This document shows positions 33,576 through 49,044 of a stretch of DNA of 64,000 bases, piece by piece. Numbering within the stretch: position 1 is the stretch's first letter; the number at the start of each line of letters is the position of its first letter. Where the stretch lies: positions 1,624,199 through 1,688,198 of the forward strand of contig NC_029543.1 of assembly GCF_001577835.2 (NCBI RefSeq), written 5' to 3'. The notes under the pieces are model-generated. The model made no database searches. It had not been told where the DNA came from and was given only the letters and a program-made list of their open reading frames with translations. Made by a program: the position numbers and the translations under genes. The stretch comes from Coturnix japonica (lineage: Eukaryota; Chordata; Aves; Galliformes; Phasianidae).

Positions 33576-34254
33576 AGATGCTGCGTCCTCGTGTCCTGTT
33601 TGTGCCATGGGTCAGGCAATGCCAACACAGGGTGGTGTGCCTTGATTCAAGGCTGGTGTTGCTGTAACACCCTGGGGAGCCTGTGCTCTTTTCCAGGCTT
33701 TATTTCACGTTCCACCCCTCCATAAACAAAACCCAAATAAACCTTGCTTCCTTCTTGCCCAATTTATGGGAAGTCAGGTCTTGGGTTGGCCAAATCATGC
33801 GTCATCCCAACAAGGGGCTTCTGTGAGCACCACTTTGGGCATCACTCTGTAGCCATGGGTGAGCTGAAAGTCAGATATGGGTTGTGAAGCAGATCTAAGC
33901 AGGTACTGGGAGATCAGACTCCAATCATAGAACGACTGGGTTGAAAAAGGACCATAATGATCATCCAGTTTCAAAGCCTCAGCCCCGGGCTCTGTACAGC
34001 ACTGGTGGTGGTGGAGGCCCAGCATGGAGCTCAGCACCAAGACAGCCCCTGCTGGTGCCACTATTGGAAGCCCCCACCCCTGTAAGACCACACAGAGCTA
34101 CATACCCTCATTCCCCCTCCCATTAGAGGCCCCAGGAAGGACTTTAAGTGGCAGCAAGGAGACAAGCAGGGCAGATCCTGAGGGGGAACTGAGGTTCCCA
34201 ACCCCACCAGCCCCAGTACCCCCCCTAACCCCAAGAAGGCTTAGACCACTGCAA
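33576..34254. other. Spacer between HDGFL2 and perilipin 3' ends
   Basis: No coding exon. Contains a CR1 fragment (separate entry). The flanking genes converge here. Confidence 0.6.
33922..33985 (-). mobile_element. Short CR1 3'-end fragment
   Basis: AATCATAGAACGACTGGGTT followed by a diverged AAGGACCATAATGATCATCCAG resembles the reverse complement of the avian CR1 3' end (ATCATAGAATGGTTTGGGTTG... type). It is diverged and heavily truncated; sequence to the right becomes unrecognisable. Confidence 0.7.
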
Positions 34255-34266
34255 AACTAAACTGAG

Positions 34267-34272
34267 TTTATT
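34267..34272 (-). terminator. Perilipin (PLIN3-type) polyadenylation signal
   Basis: TTTATT on the plus strand gives AATAAA on the minus strand, about 320 bp after the stop codon (34591-34589). Confidence 0.7.
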
Positions 34273-34588
34273 GCTTTGCCCACCCTAAGCCACAGCCCCC
34301 TTCCCCCCTCAGGTGCCACCACTGGGGGCAGCTGCAAGGATGGGAAGAGCAAAGGCCTGAAGGCACTAAAGGTGACAAGTGGAGGCTAGAGAAGATGGAG
34401 AGCTGACCAACAGGGGCTGGAGCAGCCATAGGCACTGGGGGAAGCTAAGGCACTTTGCTGGCACCGCTTTGGCCAAGGGGATACCCAGGATGGGCAGGGA
34501 AGGAAGTTAGTGGGTACTAGGGCAGGGATGGGTTAGCAGGAGCTCTGATTTCAGCTTGGGAATGCTTTCATCCTCCCCCCAGGGGCTG

Positions 34589-36442
34589 CTATTTCCCCTG
34601 CACATTCTGCCCCTGCTGCATGGAAGGAGCAAAAGGTCCCACCAGCCAGGACAGGGGTGCATTATGTGCCACGTGCTCCACCAGCTCATCCATCAGCTCT
34701 CGGGCTTTGGCAGCGTGGGCACGTGCCCGTGTCACTGCACTGCCTGTCAGCTCCTGCAGGGAGGCAGCTGAGGTCAGGTTGGCACGGAGCTCATCCACGT
34801 TGTGCCGGACCTGTGCTGCTGTGTCCTGGATGCTGGCAGGGAGACCCTGCAGGCTGCACACCAGGGGCTGGCAGGTGCTGTGCAGCTGCTGAGCCAAGCC
34901 CTGCACCAGGGTCAGCACACCCGACTCCACCGTCTGTGTTGGGACAAAAGGTGGGATGAGCACCAAGGGGAAACCAGGGCAGCCCTGGGGACCCTCCTGC
35001 CCTCTACTTACTGCTGGTGGCACCAACTCCTTGCCTCCACCGGGCTGCTTGGTGCTCCACTCCAACCACAGCTGCTGCAGCTTCTCCTGCCCTCCCTGCA
35101 GCTTCTGGTCCACACCTTGTTTGAGATGCTCCACCTGTAGTGGGAGCAAAGCAAGGGGGGGTGGGTGGCTGATCCCAGCCTAGAGGTGGGGGTCAGGATT
35201 GGGACAGTCCTACCAGGTCGAGGGCACGCTGGAGTTGGCCCAGCACATCCTGGCTGCTGGAGCGGGCACTCTGCAGCTTGCCCAGGGAGTGCTGGAGGGC
35301 ACGGTGCTGCAGCTTGGCTGACAGAGAGCCCAGGCGTACAAAGTAGCTCTGCTGCTTCTTCTGCTGCTCTGGTTCAAAGCCCTCCACAGCCGTGGCAAGC
35401 TTGGCTGGGGGGGGAAAGGAACCAGTCAGCTGAGCCCCTGCCCCACCATTGACCTCCACATTGAGCCAGTGCTGCCCCATCTGGGCTGTCCCCTACATCA
35501 CTACACGCTGCCATCAGATCCTTACCCAGCTCCTCATCCGTCATAGGCAGGTAGTGGTCCACCAGCTCCTCAGACTTCTCCAGCATAGAGCCCACCCCAC
35601 TGGCCACCATCTGGCCCACGGTGGAGCCCATCACGGTGGTGACACCGCTGCTCACTGCCGACTTGGTCAGCTCCACGCTGCCCTGCACGGCCCCTTTGGT
35701 CATATCCATCACTCCTGTCACCCGGCTGCTCACTGCATCCTTAGCTCCGGCCACAGTGGAGGTCAGGACATCCCTGGCCCCTGTCACTGTGGATGTCACC
35801 AGCTGCTTCGTGTCCGAGATGAGCTGGTGGGAATAACAAAGCCCTGGTAGGCAGCACTGGGGCAAATCCCAACACCCCACACACCCCACGTTACCTTCTC
35901 AGTGGGCTGCTGTAGGATGGGCAGCTTCTCCTCCAGCTTATCCAGCCCTTTGCAAGCGTATTCATTGGCAGTGGATACTAAAAAACCCCAATAATCAGAT
36001 GTGTCACCCCATAACACTCCCCATCCCCAAATCCATGGGGTGCCCCACTCACTCTGTGGCTCCAGCTTGCTGAGGATGGGCTGTGCCCCACTGACTGCTG
36101 CTGCTGTCAGAGTCTTCATCCCCTTCTCAGCAGCATCACACACAGAGCGGACATAGGGGTGGCTCTCCTTGGTGGAGTTGTAGGCACTGGATACGATCCC
36201 ACAGGCGGAGCTCACCAAGGGCAGGTTGGCCACCCGGCTCCCGATGCTCTGTGCATGACAATGGGGACAGTGAGAGCTCAGCGCAGCCCAGGGTCCCTCG
36301 TGGTTGGGAATGGGGTGGGTCACTGTCCCTTCCCGGTGCCCTCAGCCCCATCCCCACACTCAGGTGGGCTCCCCCCGGCCCCACTGACCTGCTGCTGCTC
36401 CTCAGCTTTGGGCTGCGCTGTTCCATCCTCGCTGGCGGCCAT
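34589..36442 (-). CDS. PLIN3: Perilipin, PLIN3-type, at the PLIN4 syntenic position
   Basis: Seven coding exons in transcript order: 36442-36389, 36248-36053, 35977-35895, 35823-35526, 35404-35214, 35134-35012, 34933-34589, giving 429 residues (human PLIN3 about 434). A non-coding leader exon probably ends at a GTGAGT donor at 36753 and joins an acceptor before 36449. Parts: PAT domain (about 19-110; [49 protein letters not shown]), 11-mer type amphipathic repeats in exon 4 (about 112-210; [20 protein letters not shown]), then a four-helix bundle ending [11 protein letters not shown]. The protein would coat lipid droplets and exchange with cytosol. Sequence reads like PLIN3 ([25 protein letters not shown]), but the location is that of human PLIN4; the large 33-mer repeat of PLIN4 is absent. 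The symbol is therefore provisional. Exons 2-3 are nearly identical to those of the next gene. Confidence 0.8.
35891..36236 (-). repeat. Paralogous near-identical tract, copy A (PLIN3-type exons 2-3)
   Basis: Pairs with 38956-39304. It covers most of exon 2, the intervening 75-bp intron and all of exon 3. By eye about 14 substitutions and one small indel separate the copies. Similarity stops abruptly at both ends. Confidence 0.9.
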
Positions 36443-37272
36443 GGCGGGGCTGTAGGACAAGCAAAGCGGGGCTGAGCAGGAGGGCAGACCCCAAAAGAAC
36501 TGCACAGCGGGGGAGGGGGAATGAATACCCCGGAAGAGGGAACCCCACGTTGTCCCCCCACCCCAGCGGTCCCCTCCTTTCCCTATGAGCGGAACCCTGA
36601 GCTCGCACACCCCAGGACAGGGGGGTCCCGCTGCGATCACCATTCGCCCCCCGAAGCTCCCACCCACCCCCAGCACGGAGCGGTGGCGGCGGCTCCCCGG
36701 TGTCGGGGGGACACACACAGCAGCTCCAGGCTCGAACTGGGACCCCACTCACCAGCTCAATTCTATTCCGAACGTTCCTTACGAGGCCGCTCCCCCCTCC
36801 GCTTTTATGGCCCCGGGTCCCGCCCCGTGCGCATGTGACCGGGTCCCACCCTACAGGGGGCGGCCCGGGAGCAGCGACCGACGGATCTTCCCCATCTGAA
36901 CGGGCAGTTCCCCCCCTCCCATCACTACCCACGGCCATCAGACCCTCCCCACCCCCCCCAGTTGCCCCCCGACGTGGGGATGCCCGCACAGCCCCGTGCG
37001 CACCGTCGGAAGCGGCGGAGCTGATAACGGGGCTGAAGTCCGCCGCCACCCGACGGCGGGGCACAGTCCGGGGGCACTCGGTCGCCTCCGCACTTACATG
37101 GAGCCAACCCCGGCTCTACGTGTCCCCCTCCCTCCCCCCAACTCAGTGTGAGGCACAGAGCGATGGGTTGGGATGGTTTTGTTTTCTCTTTCACGTGCTA
37201 AGATAAGGAATCCTGATGCCATCTGGGCTCGGGGATGGTCGTATTCCATGTGCCACCATCCCCTTGTTTGCA
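36443..37272. promoter_or_regulatory. PLIN3-type leader and promoter, downstream of PLIN5
   Basis: About 830 bp between the PLIN5 stop and the neighbouring perilipin ATG. The minus strand has an acceptor (CCTACAG) before 36449 and a strong donor GTGAGT after 36753, implying a leader exon upstream of 36753. From 36780 to 37070 the sequence is CpG-rich and TATA-less, as for a housekeeping promoter. I saw no AATAAA for PLIN5 on the minus strand here. Confidence 0.5.
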
Positions 37273-39438
37273 TCACAGATCCCACATCGGGCCGCCGAGT
37301 CCATCCTGCTGCTGACCCCATTGGGGCTGGCTCCCCTCTGCACAGTCACTGAGCTCAGTGCTCACCCCGTGTCCCACACACACGCAGCCGTTCCACTTGG
37401 CCATCTCAATGGGATAATCCTCCGGGTACTCCACGAGGGCGGGGGCGAAGGGTCCCACAATCCAAGGCAGGGTTGTGTGTTGCCCCACGTATTCCAAGAG
37501 CTCATCGATGCTCAGCTGTGCTTGCAGCACACGCTGCCTGCTCTGCTCCAGCACCATGCCTGATAGGTCGTGGAAGGAGCAAGCACGGGACAGGGAGCTG
37601 TGCAATCCCTCCACGCCGTGTCTCACGTGCCCCACTGTGTCCTGCACGCTGCTGGGCAGCCCACGGATGGGGAGGTGGGTGCAAGCAGCTTGCAGCTGCC
37701 TCAGGAGCCCTCGTAGCATGGCCATGGTCCTCACCTCCACCTGGAAAGCAATAAGAACATAGAGCTATGGGCACAGCCTTGACCCCATTGCTTTACACTC
37801 TGCTGTATAGCATCCCTCCCTTACCTGGTTGTCCTCCATGGGTGCATCATCCTGCAGGCTCCACTCCAGCCACATATGGTGCAGGTGCTGCCTGGCGCTG
37901 TGCAATGAGTCGTCCACTCCATGCCTGCCCTGCTGGATCTAAAGGATGGAGAGCACCGGGAGTGCACTGAGATGCTCTGGATGGGGATGTGGGGATGGCT
38001 GCAGCCCTTACCAGCTCGATGATGCGATGCAGGCGGCTCAGGGCTTGCTGTGCACTGTGCTGGGCCCATTGCAGCTCACCCAGGGAGCGTCGCAGGGCAC
38101 GGTCCTTCAGCTTGGCTGAGATGGAGCCCACACGCACCATGCGACTCTGCCGCCGGCGCCGCTGCTCCCGTGAGGTCACCTCGGTGCCATCTGCTGCGGG
38201 GTGATGGGGAGAGCAATGCAGGGTGCGCATTAACCCCAAGGATGAGCCCTGAGCTCTATGGCACAGCGCAGGGTGTTTGGCTCGCAGTCATTGCAGGTGT
38301 CCCCTCTGCCCCTGCGGTCACCTCTGCGGTGACACAGCACCAGCTCTGCCCACCACTGCCCCGTGCTGAGCTATAAATACCCAGCGCAAGCAAGCTGGTG
38401 GCACGGGGCTATATTTGCTCTCTGCTTTCCAGGTGAGAGTTCACCCCATGCTGCTCCACATTTCCCCATGCAGGGAATATCCCTTGGGTCACAGTGGCTC
38501 TGTGAGACTCAGTGCTGCCCTGGCTGAGGGGTGGGGGCTGCCCACACCCCCATTGTGGCACCCAGCACCCCCAGCACCAAAGCAGAGCTGAGCCCTGGGG
38601 ATGGGCTTCAATCCCAACAAGGGGGGACAGCACTCACCCTCATCCGTCCCAGGCAGGTAATGTTCCACCAGCTCCTCCGACTTATCCAGCACTGTGTCAG
38701 TCCCATCTGCCAGCAGCTGACCCAGACGGGAGCCCACCACGGTGTCGATGCTGCAGCTCAGCCTCCTCTGTGTCCTCTCCACGCCGCCCCACACGGCCCC
38801 ATAGGCCCTTCCCACAGCGCGGCTCATTGCTTCCCTCACACCCATCACGGTGCCCAACACCAACTCCCTGGTCCCTGCCACCACCTGGAGGGCACAGAAT
38901 GGGGCAGTTCATCATCCCAGCAGTTCACACAAAGCCAGCCAGCCCCATAGGGACATTACCTTCTCAGTGGGCTGCTGTAGGATGGGCAGCTTCTCCTCCA
39001 GCTTATCCAGCCCTTTGCAAGCGTATTCATTGGCAGTGGATACTAAAAAAAACCCAAAATAATCAGATGTGTCACCCCATAACACTCCCCATCCCCGGAT
39101 CTATGGGGTGCCCCACTCACTCTGTGGCTCCAGCTTGCTGAGGATGGGCTGTGCCCCACTGACTGCTGCTGCTGTCAGAGTCTTCACCCCCTTCTCAGCA
39201 GCATCACACATAGAGCGGACATAGGGGTGGTTCTCCTTAGTGGAGGTGTAGGCACTGGACACGGTGCTACAGGCAGAGCTCACCAGGGGCAGGTTGGCCA
39301 CCCGCACCACCACGTTCTGCTATAGGGTGGCAATGGGGAACAGTGAGATGGGACCCTGCGGTGTCCCCAGCCCATGGGCCCTCCCCATAGCCCTACCTGC
39401 AGCTCTTCTCGTGCCGGTGCTGAGTTGTCGGCTGACAT
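37273..39438 (-). CDS. PLIN5: Perilipin 5
   Basis: Seven coding exons in transcript order: 39438-39397, 39316-39121, 39042-38960, 38884-38638, 38193-38012, 37938-37825, 37740-37273, giving 443 residues (human about 463). The exon 1-2 junction encodes [14 protein letters not shown], matching the PLIN5 QQNVV signature, and the end of the helix bundle reads [20 protein letters not shown], as in PLIN5. PAT domain about 15-107; exon 4 carries RRLS at about residues 147-150, in the place of the protein kinase A site RRWS of mammalian PLIN5; the helix bundle starts in exon 5. The protein would tether droplets to mitochondria in oxidative tissue and restrain ATGL. The long C-terminal tail after the bundle is Cys/Gly/Gln-rich and unlike mammals. 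Part of the PAT domain appears converted with the neighbouring perilipin. Confidence 0.85.
38956..39304 (-). repeat. Paralogous near-identical tract, copy B (PLIN5 exons 2-3)
   Basis: The partner of 35891-36236. Exon 3 encodes the same 27 residues ([20 protein letters not shown]... ending QQPTEK) in both genes, and even the intron between the exons is nearly unchanged, unlike the flanking introns. Confidence 0.9.
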
Positions 39439-39960
39439 CGCTGCGGTGGAGAGAAGAAAGCGGGGCTGAGCACTGCAAACTCATGGCACGAGTGGAAGGA
39501 ACCTGGAGGCCGCTGGGGATGGGGAGTTTAGGAGGGGTGGATAGGGGGGATTGGGATGGGGCTCATTCTGGGGCTCCCACCCCACCAGGATACAGTGGGG
39601 TTGGGTTTCCGAGGGATGGAAGCGGGGCAGGAGGGGGTCCCTGGGGAGGGGGGTGGGAGTGCAGGACACCATCCGTCCTCTAGGAGGCTCTGGAGGGGGA
39701 GGTCCCCGAGGGGGGGAGTCCTAGGGGTCCCGTGGGACATCGCGGTGCCCCCGCCCCCCCCATCCTCGGACCCCCGGCCCCTCCCGTGGGTCATTCCCCT
39801 CCCCCCCGCTCTCGTGCGGAGCCCCCGGGCTGTACTCACTGCGAGGATGGGGGGGTGGGGGGGCGGGATATCGCGACCTCCGGTCACGATCGAGATTCCC
39901 GGTCGCGATCGTAACCCCAATCCGTCCCCTCCCAGCTCCGCGTTCATAGTGGGGCGGGAG
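39439..39960 (-). promoter_or_regulatory. PLIN5: PLIN5 leader exon and promoter
   Basis: An acceptor (CCGCAG) lies just before 39440 on the minus strand, and a very good donor GTGAGTACAG follows 39840, implying a leader exon upstream of 39840. That region is CpG-rich and contains an exact 9-bp inverted repeat ATCGCGACC / GGTCGCGAT (39870-39878, 39901-39909) and two near-identical 12-mers, CGGTCACGATCG and CGGTCGCGATCG. Confidence 0.5.
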
Positions 39961-40480
39961 CCAAACAGCGAAGGGGTGGGACGCTCAGCCGCCAATTGGG
40001 AGGGAGGGGTGGGACTTTAGGGGGGGGGGGGGCTTCCAGATCGGTGTCCCCGACCCTATAACCCGGTGCCAGGTGTCCCCTTCCAGGATGTCCCACATCG
40101 GGTGTCCCTATACCTCACTGCTGTCCCCCCCCCCCCCGGTACCCCTCAGTTGTCCCCATGCTGAGTGTTTAACCCGTGCCAATTGTCCCCATAACGAGTG
40201 ACCCCGCACCGAGTGTCCTCATACCACTATTGCCCACGCCAGGTGTCCCCGTGTCTTTATGTCACACCTCCCCATGACAGTGTCCCATGACTCCTCTGTC
40301 CGTCCCCAAGGGCTCAGGGTCACCCAGAGGAGATGGTGGGGAACTTGGGGACGTTATGTTGTCCAGGAGGGCCGCCCCAGGGGATCAAGTTGGTCTGGGC
40401 AGGGATATGGGACATGGAGGGGATGAGTTTGATGGCAGCCATCATTGCCTTTCATTCATGAACTTCACAGGACAACACAG
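39961..40480. repeat. Degenerate GTGTCCCC-type minisatellite between PLIN5 and LRG1
   Basis: From about 40040 to 40290 a loose 20-28-bp unit recurs (CCAGGTGTCCCC, ATAACGAGTGACCCC and similar), interrupted by a C12 run near 40126 and preceded by a G13 run near 40020. No exon seen. Confidence 0.6.
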
Positions 40481-40495
40481 AACGAGGAGAAGCCA

Positions 40496-40501
40496 TTTAA
40501 T
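40496..40501 (-). terminator. LRG1: LRG1 candidate polyadenylation signal ATTAAA
   Basis: TTTAAT on the plus strand gives ATTAAA about 215 bp downstream of the LRG1 stop codon. Confidence 0.45.
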
Positions 40502-40711
40502 GCGGTCTTGTAAGGATGGGGACAAGGAGATGGGAGCTGGGATGGTGTGAAGCAGGTGGGGTGGGACTGGGGGCCTTTGGGATGGAGCAGATAGGGTGGG
40601 GATGGCAGCCACTGGGATGGGGATGGGAATCACTGGGATGGGGCAAGGTTCTCATTGCCTCAGTTTCCCTAAGAGGGTTGGAGGGAGGGGACATGGCACT
40701 GAACCCCTTGC

Positions 40712-41728
40712 CTAGTGATCCAGGGGTCTCTGTTTGCCCCCCCCATGCTGGCAGCCCTCACCCCCAGCCTGGCTCACAGCAGCCACCTCCTCCCCCTGGT
40801 GCTGTGCAGGGCTGGCACAGCGTGTGTCATGGGCAGCAATGAGCTGCAGGGCTTCATCCTGCAGCAGTGCCAGCAGGGAGCACTCACAGGCCCAAGGGTT
40901 CCCTGAGATGTCAAGGGATAGCGGGGGGCCAGGGGAGCGTGGGGGCAACTGCAGAGCCTGCAGATGGTTGTGTGACAGGTCGAGGACGCGGAGGTGGAGC
41001 AGTGGGGAGAAAATGCCGTCGGGCAGCACCTGCAGGGTGTTGCTCTGCAGGAAGAGCAGGCGCAGAGCAGGGGTGGGTATGAAGAGGGTTGGTGGCAGTG
41101 CACGGAGCTGGTTGCCCTCCAGGTCCAGCCTCTCGAGCATCTGCAGCCCAACGAATGTATCAGCAGAGAGGTGCTGCAGGTGGTTGTGTGCCAGGTCCAG
41201 GCTGTGCAGGGAGCGCAGAGGGCGGAGGGCGGCGGGGGGCACCTCGAGCAGAGCATTGCCCGCCAGGTTGAGCCAATGCAGCTGGGTCAGATGCACAAAC
41301 CAGGTGGGCTGCAGCGCCTGCAGGAGGTTCCCTTGCAGCACCAGGTGCTGCAGGTGGATGGAGTGATGGAAAATGGCAGCAGGGAGGTCGGGCAGGAGGT
41401 TGTCGGTCAGGTCGAGGATGCGCAGAGTGGGTACGGGTTGTAGCAGAGCCTCTGGAAGCACGGCCAGGTGGTTGGAGGAGAGGTGCAGCTCCTGCAGATG
41501 GGGCAGCCCAGCCAAAGCATTGGGGGCTATGGTGGTTATAGCTGTGAACTCCACTGAGATGGCCACGGTGGTGGGGGGAAGCCCAGAGGGGAAGGTGCTG
41601 AGAGTGGGCTCCGTGCAGATGAAGTGTGTGGCGTTGGGCTGTGGGTGGCACGGTGCAGCATGGCTGTATGGCAGCAGAAGCAGCAGCAGCAGTAGTGGTG
41701 GTGGCAGGATGTGAGCCAGCAGTGCCAT
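40712..41728 (-). CDS. LRG1: Leucine-rich alpha-2-glycoprotein 1
   Basis: One long coding exon of 338 residues from the ATG at 41728; human LRG1 is about 347. A signal peptide is plain (MALLAHILPPP then a run of L, cleaved near SHAAP). It is followed by an N-terminal Cys cap (CHPQPNATHFIC), about eight LRRs (LQELHLSSNHL, LRILDLTDNLL, LEHLVL-like, LHWLNLAGNAL, LHSLDLAHNHL, LERLDLEGNQL, LRLLFLQSNTL, LRVLDLSHNHL) and a C-terminal cap (NPWACECSLLALLQ to TRCASPA). The secreted glycoprotein is known in mammals as a serum acute-phase and TGF-beta co-signalling factor. The exon seems to begin at an acceptor (CTGTCCACAG) before 41738; a leader exon may end at a GTGAGG donor after 41889, so a longer N-terminus cannot be excluded. 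About 20 residues (GGEGCQHGGGKQRPLDH) extend past the usual LLAVAKSQ-like end. Confidence 0.9.
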   Translation of the reverse strand: MALLAHILPPPLLLLLLLLPYSHAAPCHPQPNATHFICTEPTLSTFPSGLPPTTVAISVEFTAITTIAPNALAGLPHLQELHLSSNHLAVLPEALLQPVPTLRILDLTDNLLPDLPAAIFHHSIHLQHLVLQGNLLQALQPTWFVHLTQLHWLNLAGNALLEVPPAALRPLRSLHSLDLAHNHLQHLSADTFVGLQMLERLDLEGNQLRALPPTLFIPTPALRLLFLQSNTLQVLPDGIFSPLLHLRVLDLSHNHLQALQLPPRSPGPPLSLDISGNPWACECSLLALLQDEALQLIAAHDTRCASPAQHQGEEVAAVSQAGGEGCQHGGGKQRPLDH

Positions 41729-41738
41729 AGTGCTGGTG

Positions 41739-42340
41739 CTGTGGACAGGCAGCTTAATGTCAATCCAGAGGTTGTGCCCTGCACTGCTCCCATCACCACC
41801 CCTGGGTGCCCCCAGGCAGGGGATGCACTGCAACCCCCATATCTCCCTCCTCATGCCAGCCCAGGGACCCCCCCAGCCCCGTCCTCACCTCCTCCAGCAG
41901 CCAACTCAGCTCCCTGGGGACGGCCCTTCCTCCTTCGTCACCACGCTGCTGGTTTGGCCTCACGTCCCCTCGATTGGGAAACCATCTCCTTCGCAATCGC
42001 TGCAGCTCAAGGAAGTGCCAGCACCCACAGCAGTGCTGGGCACTCTTCATCCCCATGGCCCCACACTGAGGCTCTGGGTGTGAGGGTGGCACAGCATTGA
42101 GCTCCCCCCTTCCTTGAGGCTGCAGGGGCGCAGTGGGTGCCCAAATGAAGGTGTGACTGCACACATTTGTGCACTCAGTGGGGCTTTGCATGATGGAACA
42201 GCACAGGGCCCCACATGCCCCCCTGCCCCACAGCCCCCTCCAGCCTGCTGTCCTCCCACCCGTGCCCCACAGGCAGGGTCAGCTTTGCCTCTCCCCATGG
42301 CACAGCACTGGAGGCGGTGGTGGGGAGGAATCACCTCTTG
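41739..42340. other. Spacer between LRG1 and SEMA6B 3' end
   Basis: Contains the presumed LRG1 promoter and leader (about 41740-42000). No further exon recognised. Confidence 0.5.
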
Positions 42341-42350
42341 TAAACAGAAG

Positions 42351-42356
42351 TTTATT
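42351..42356 (-). terminator. SEMA6B: SEMA6B polyadenylation signal AATAAA
   Basis: TTTATT on the plus strand gives AATAAA, about 940 bp after the SEMA6B stop (43297-43295), so 42335-43294 is the likely 3' UTR. Confidence 0.75.
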
Positions 42357-43294
42357 GCGGGGCTCCGGGGTTATACAGAGACGTTACCGCTGTCGCATGC
42401 ATGAACGGCCCCGGGGCGATGGGGTGCCCGCGGTGCCCCGGCACCCTATTTACAGCATGGGACCAATTGCCCTCCACCCTGCAGCCAGGGTGCTGAGCAC
42501 CTGCAGCGCCCACATCCCTCCACGCAGCCCTGCGGTCCTGCAGAGCCCTACTGCCCCTCGTGCCGCCTGCAATTGGGGCAGGGGTGGCACTTAGAGGGCA
42601 CCTTTTGCCAGCAGAGAGTGGGTTTGGTGGGACCCCGGCCCCCTGCACCCCAGTGCCCAGCTGTGCTTTTAAGGAGAAGGGAGTGGAGTGCTGGGATCTT
42701 GGTGGGAGCAGAGGTGTTGGGGGATAGATGACAGCTCCCCGCTGGCACTGGTTGGGGGTAGTGGAGATTTTGCCCAGTCCTTGGCAGATAATGCACCCTG
42801 ATGGCATCCTTTGCTGGGTGCTGTCCTGGCTGGGTGTTCCAAGGGTGCTGGCAGCACCCACACACCTAAAGGTGCCCAGGCACAGCCAGTGGGGCTGAGG
42901 GGCTCTGGGCAGAGGGCACTGCTTTGCTCTATGCCAGCTGTGCCCATGTCTGTGTGCCCATCCTGCTGCCTCCCAGGGAGTCCCGCCCAGGGCGCAGCAG
43001 TCCCTGGGTCCAGCCTGGGGAAGAGACCAGACAGACACTCAGAGCCTGTGCAAAGCAGCCGGATCCTGGGGCACTGCCCCGTGCCAGCCGGGGACAGCAG
43101 GGACCTGTGCAGCTCCAGGAGCAGGAGGGGAAAACCTCAAACCCTTCCCATGGGAACCCAGGGGCTGCCAATCCCCCATGCAGCATCTCAGCCCCATCCC
43201 AATCCCCACAGAGCTGGAGCACCGTGCCACGGCACAGCAGGGTAAAGCGTCCACGGTGGCAGCACCTGTGGGTGCCGAGCCAGGCAGTGAGCTC

Positions 43295-49010
<5,716 letters not shown>

Positions 49011-49044
49011 TGTCTCCCCTGGTGCAGGCAGGCGCCCACAGCAC

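Noticed and set aside
35374-35889. Reading the PLIN3-type exon 4 as a separate single-exon gene
   Set aside because: It is bounded by a good acceptor and donor with phases that fit the neighbouring perilipin exons, so it is an internal exon.
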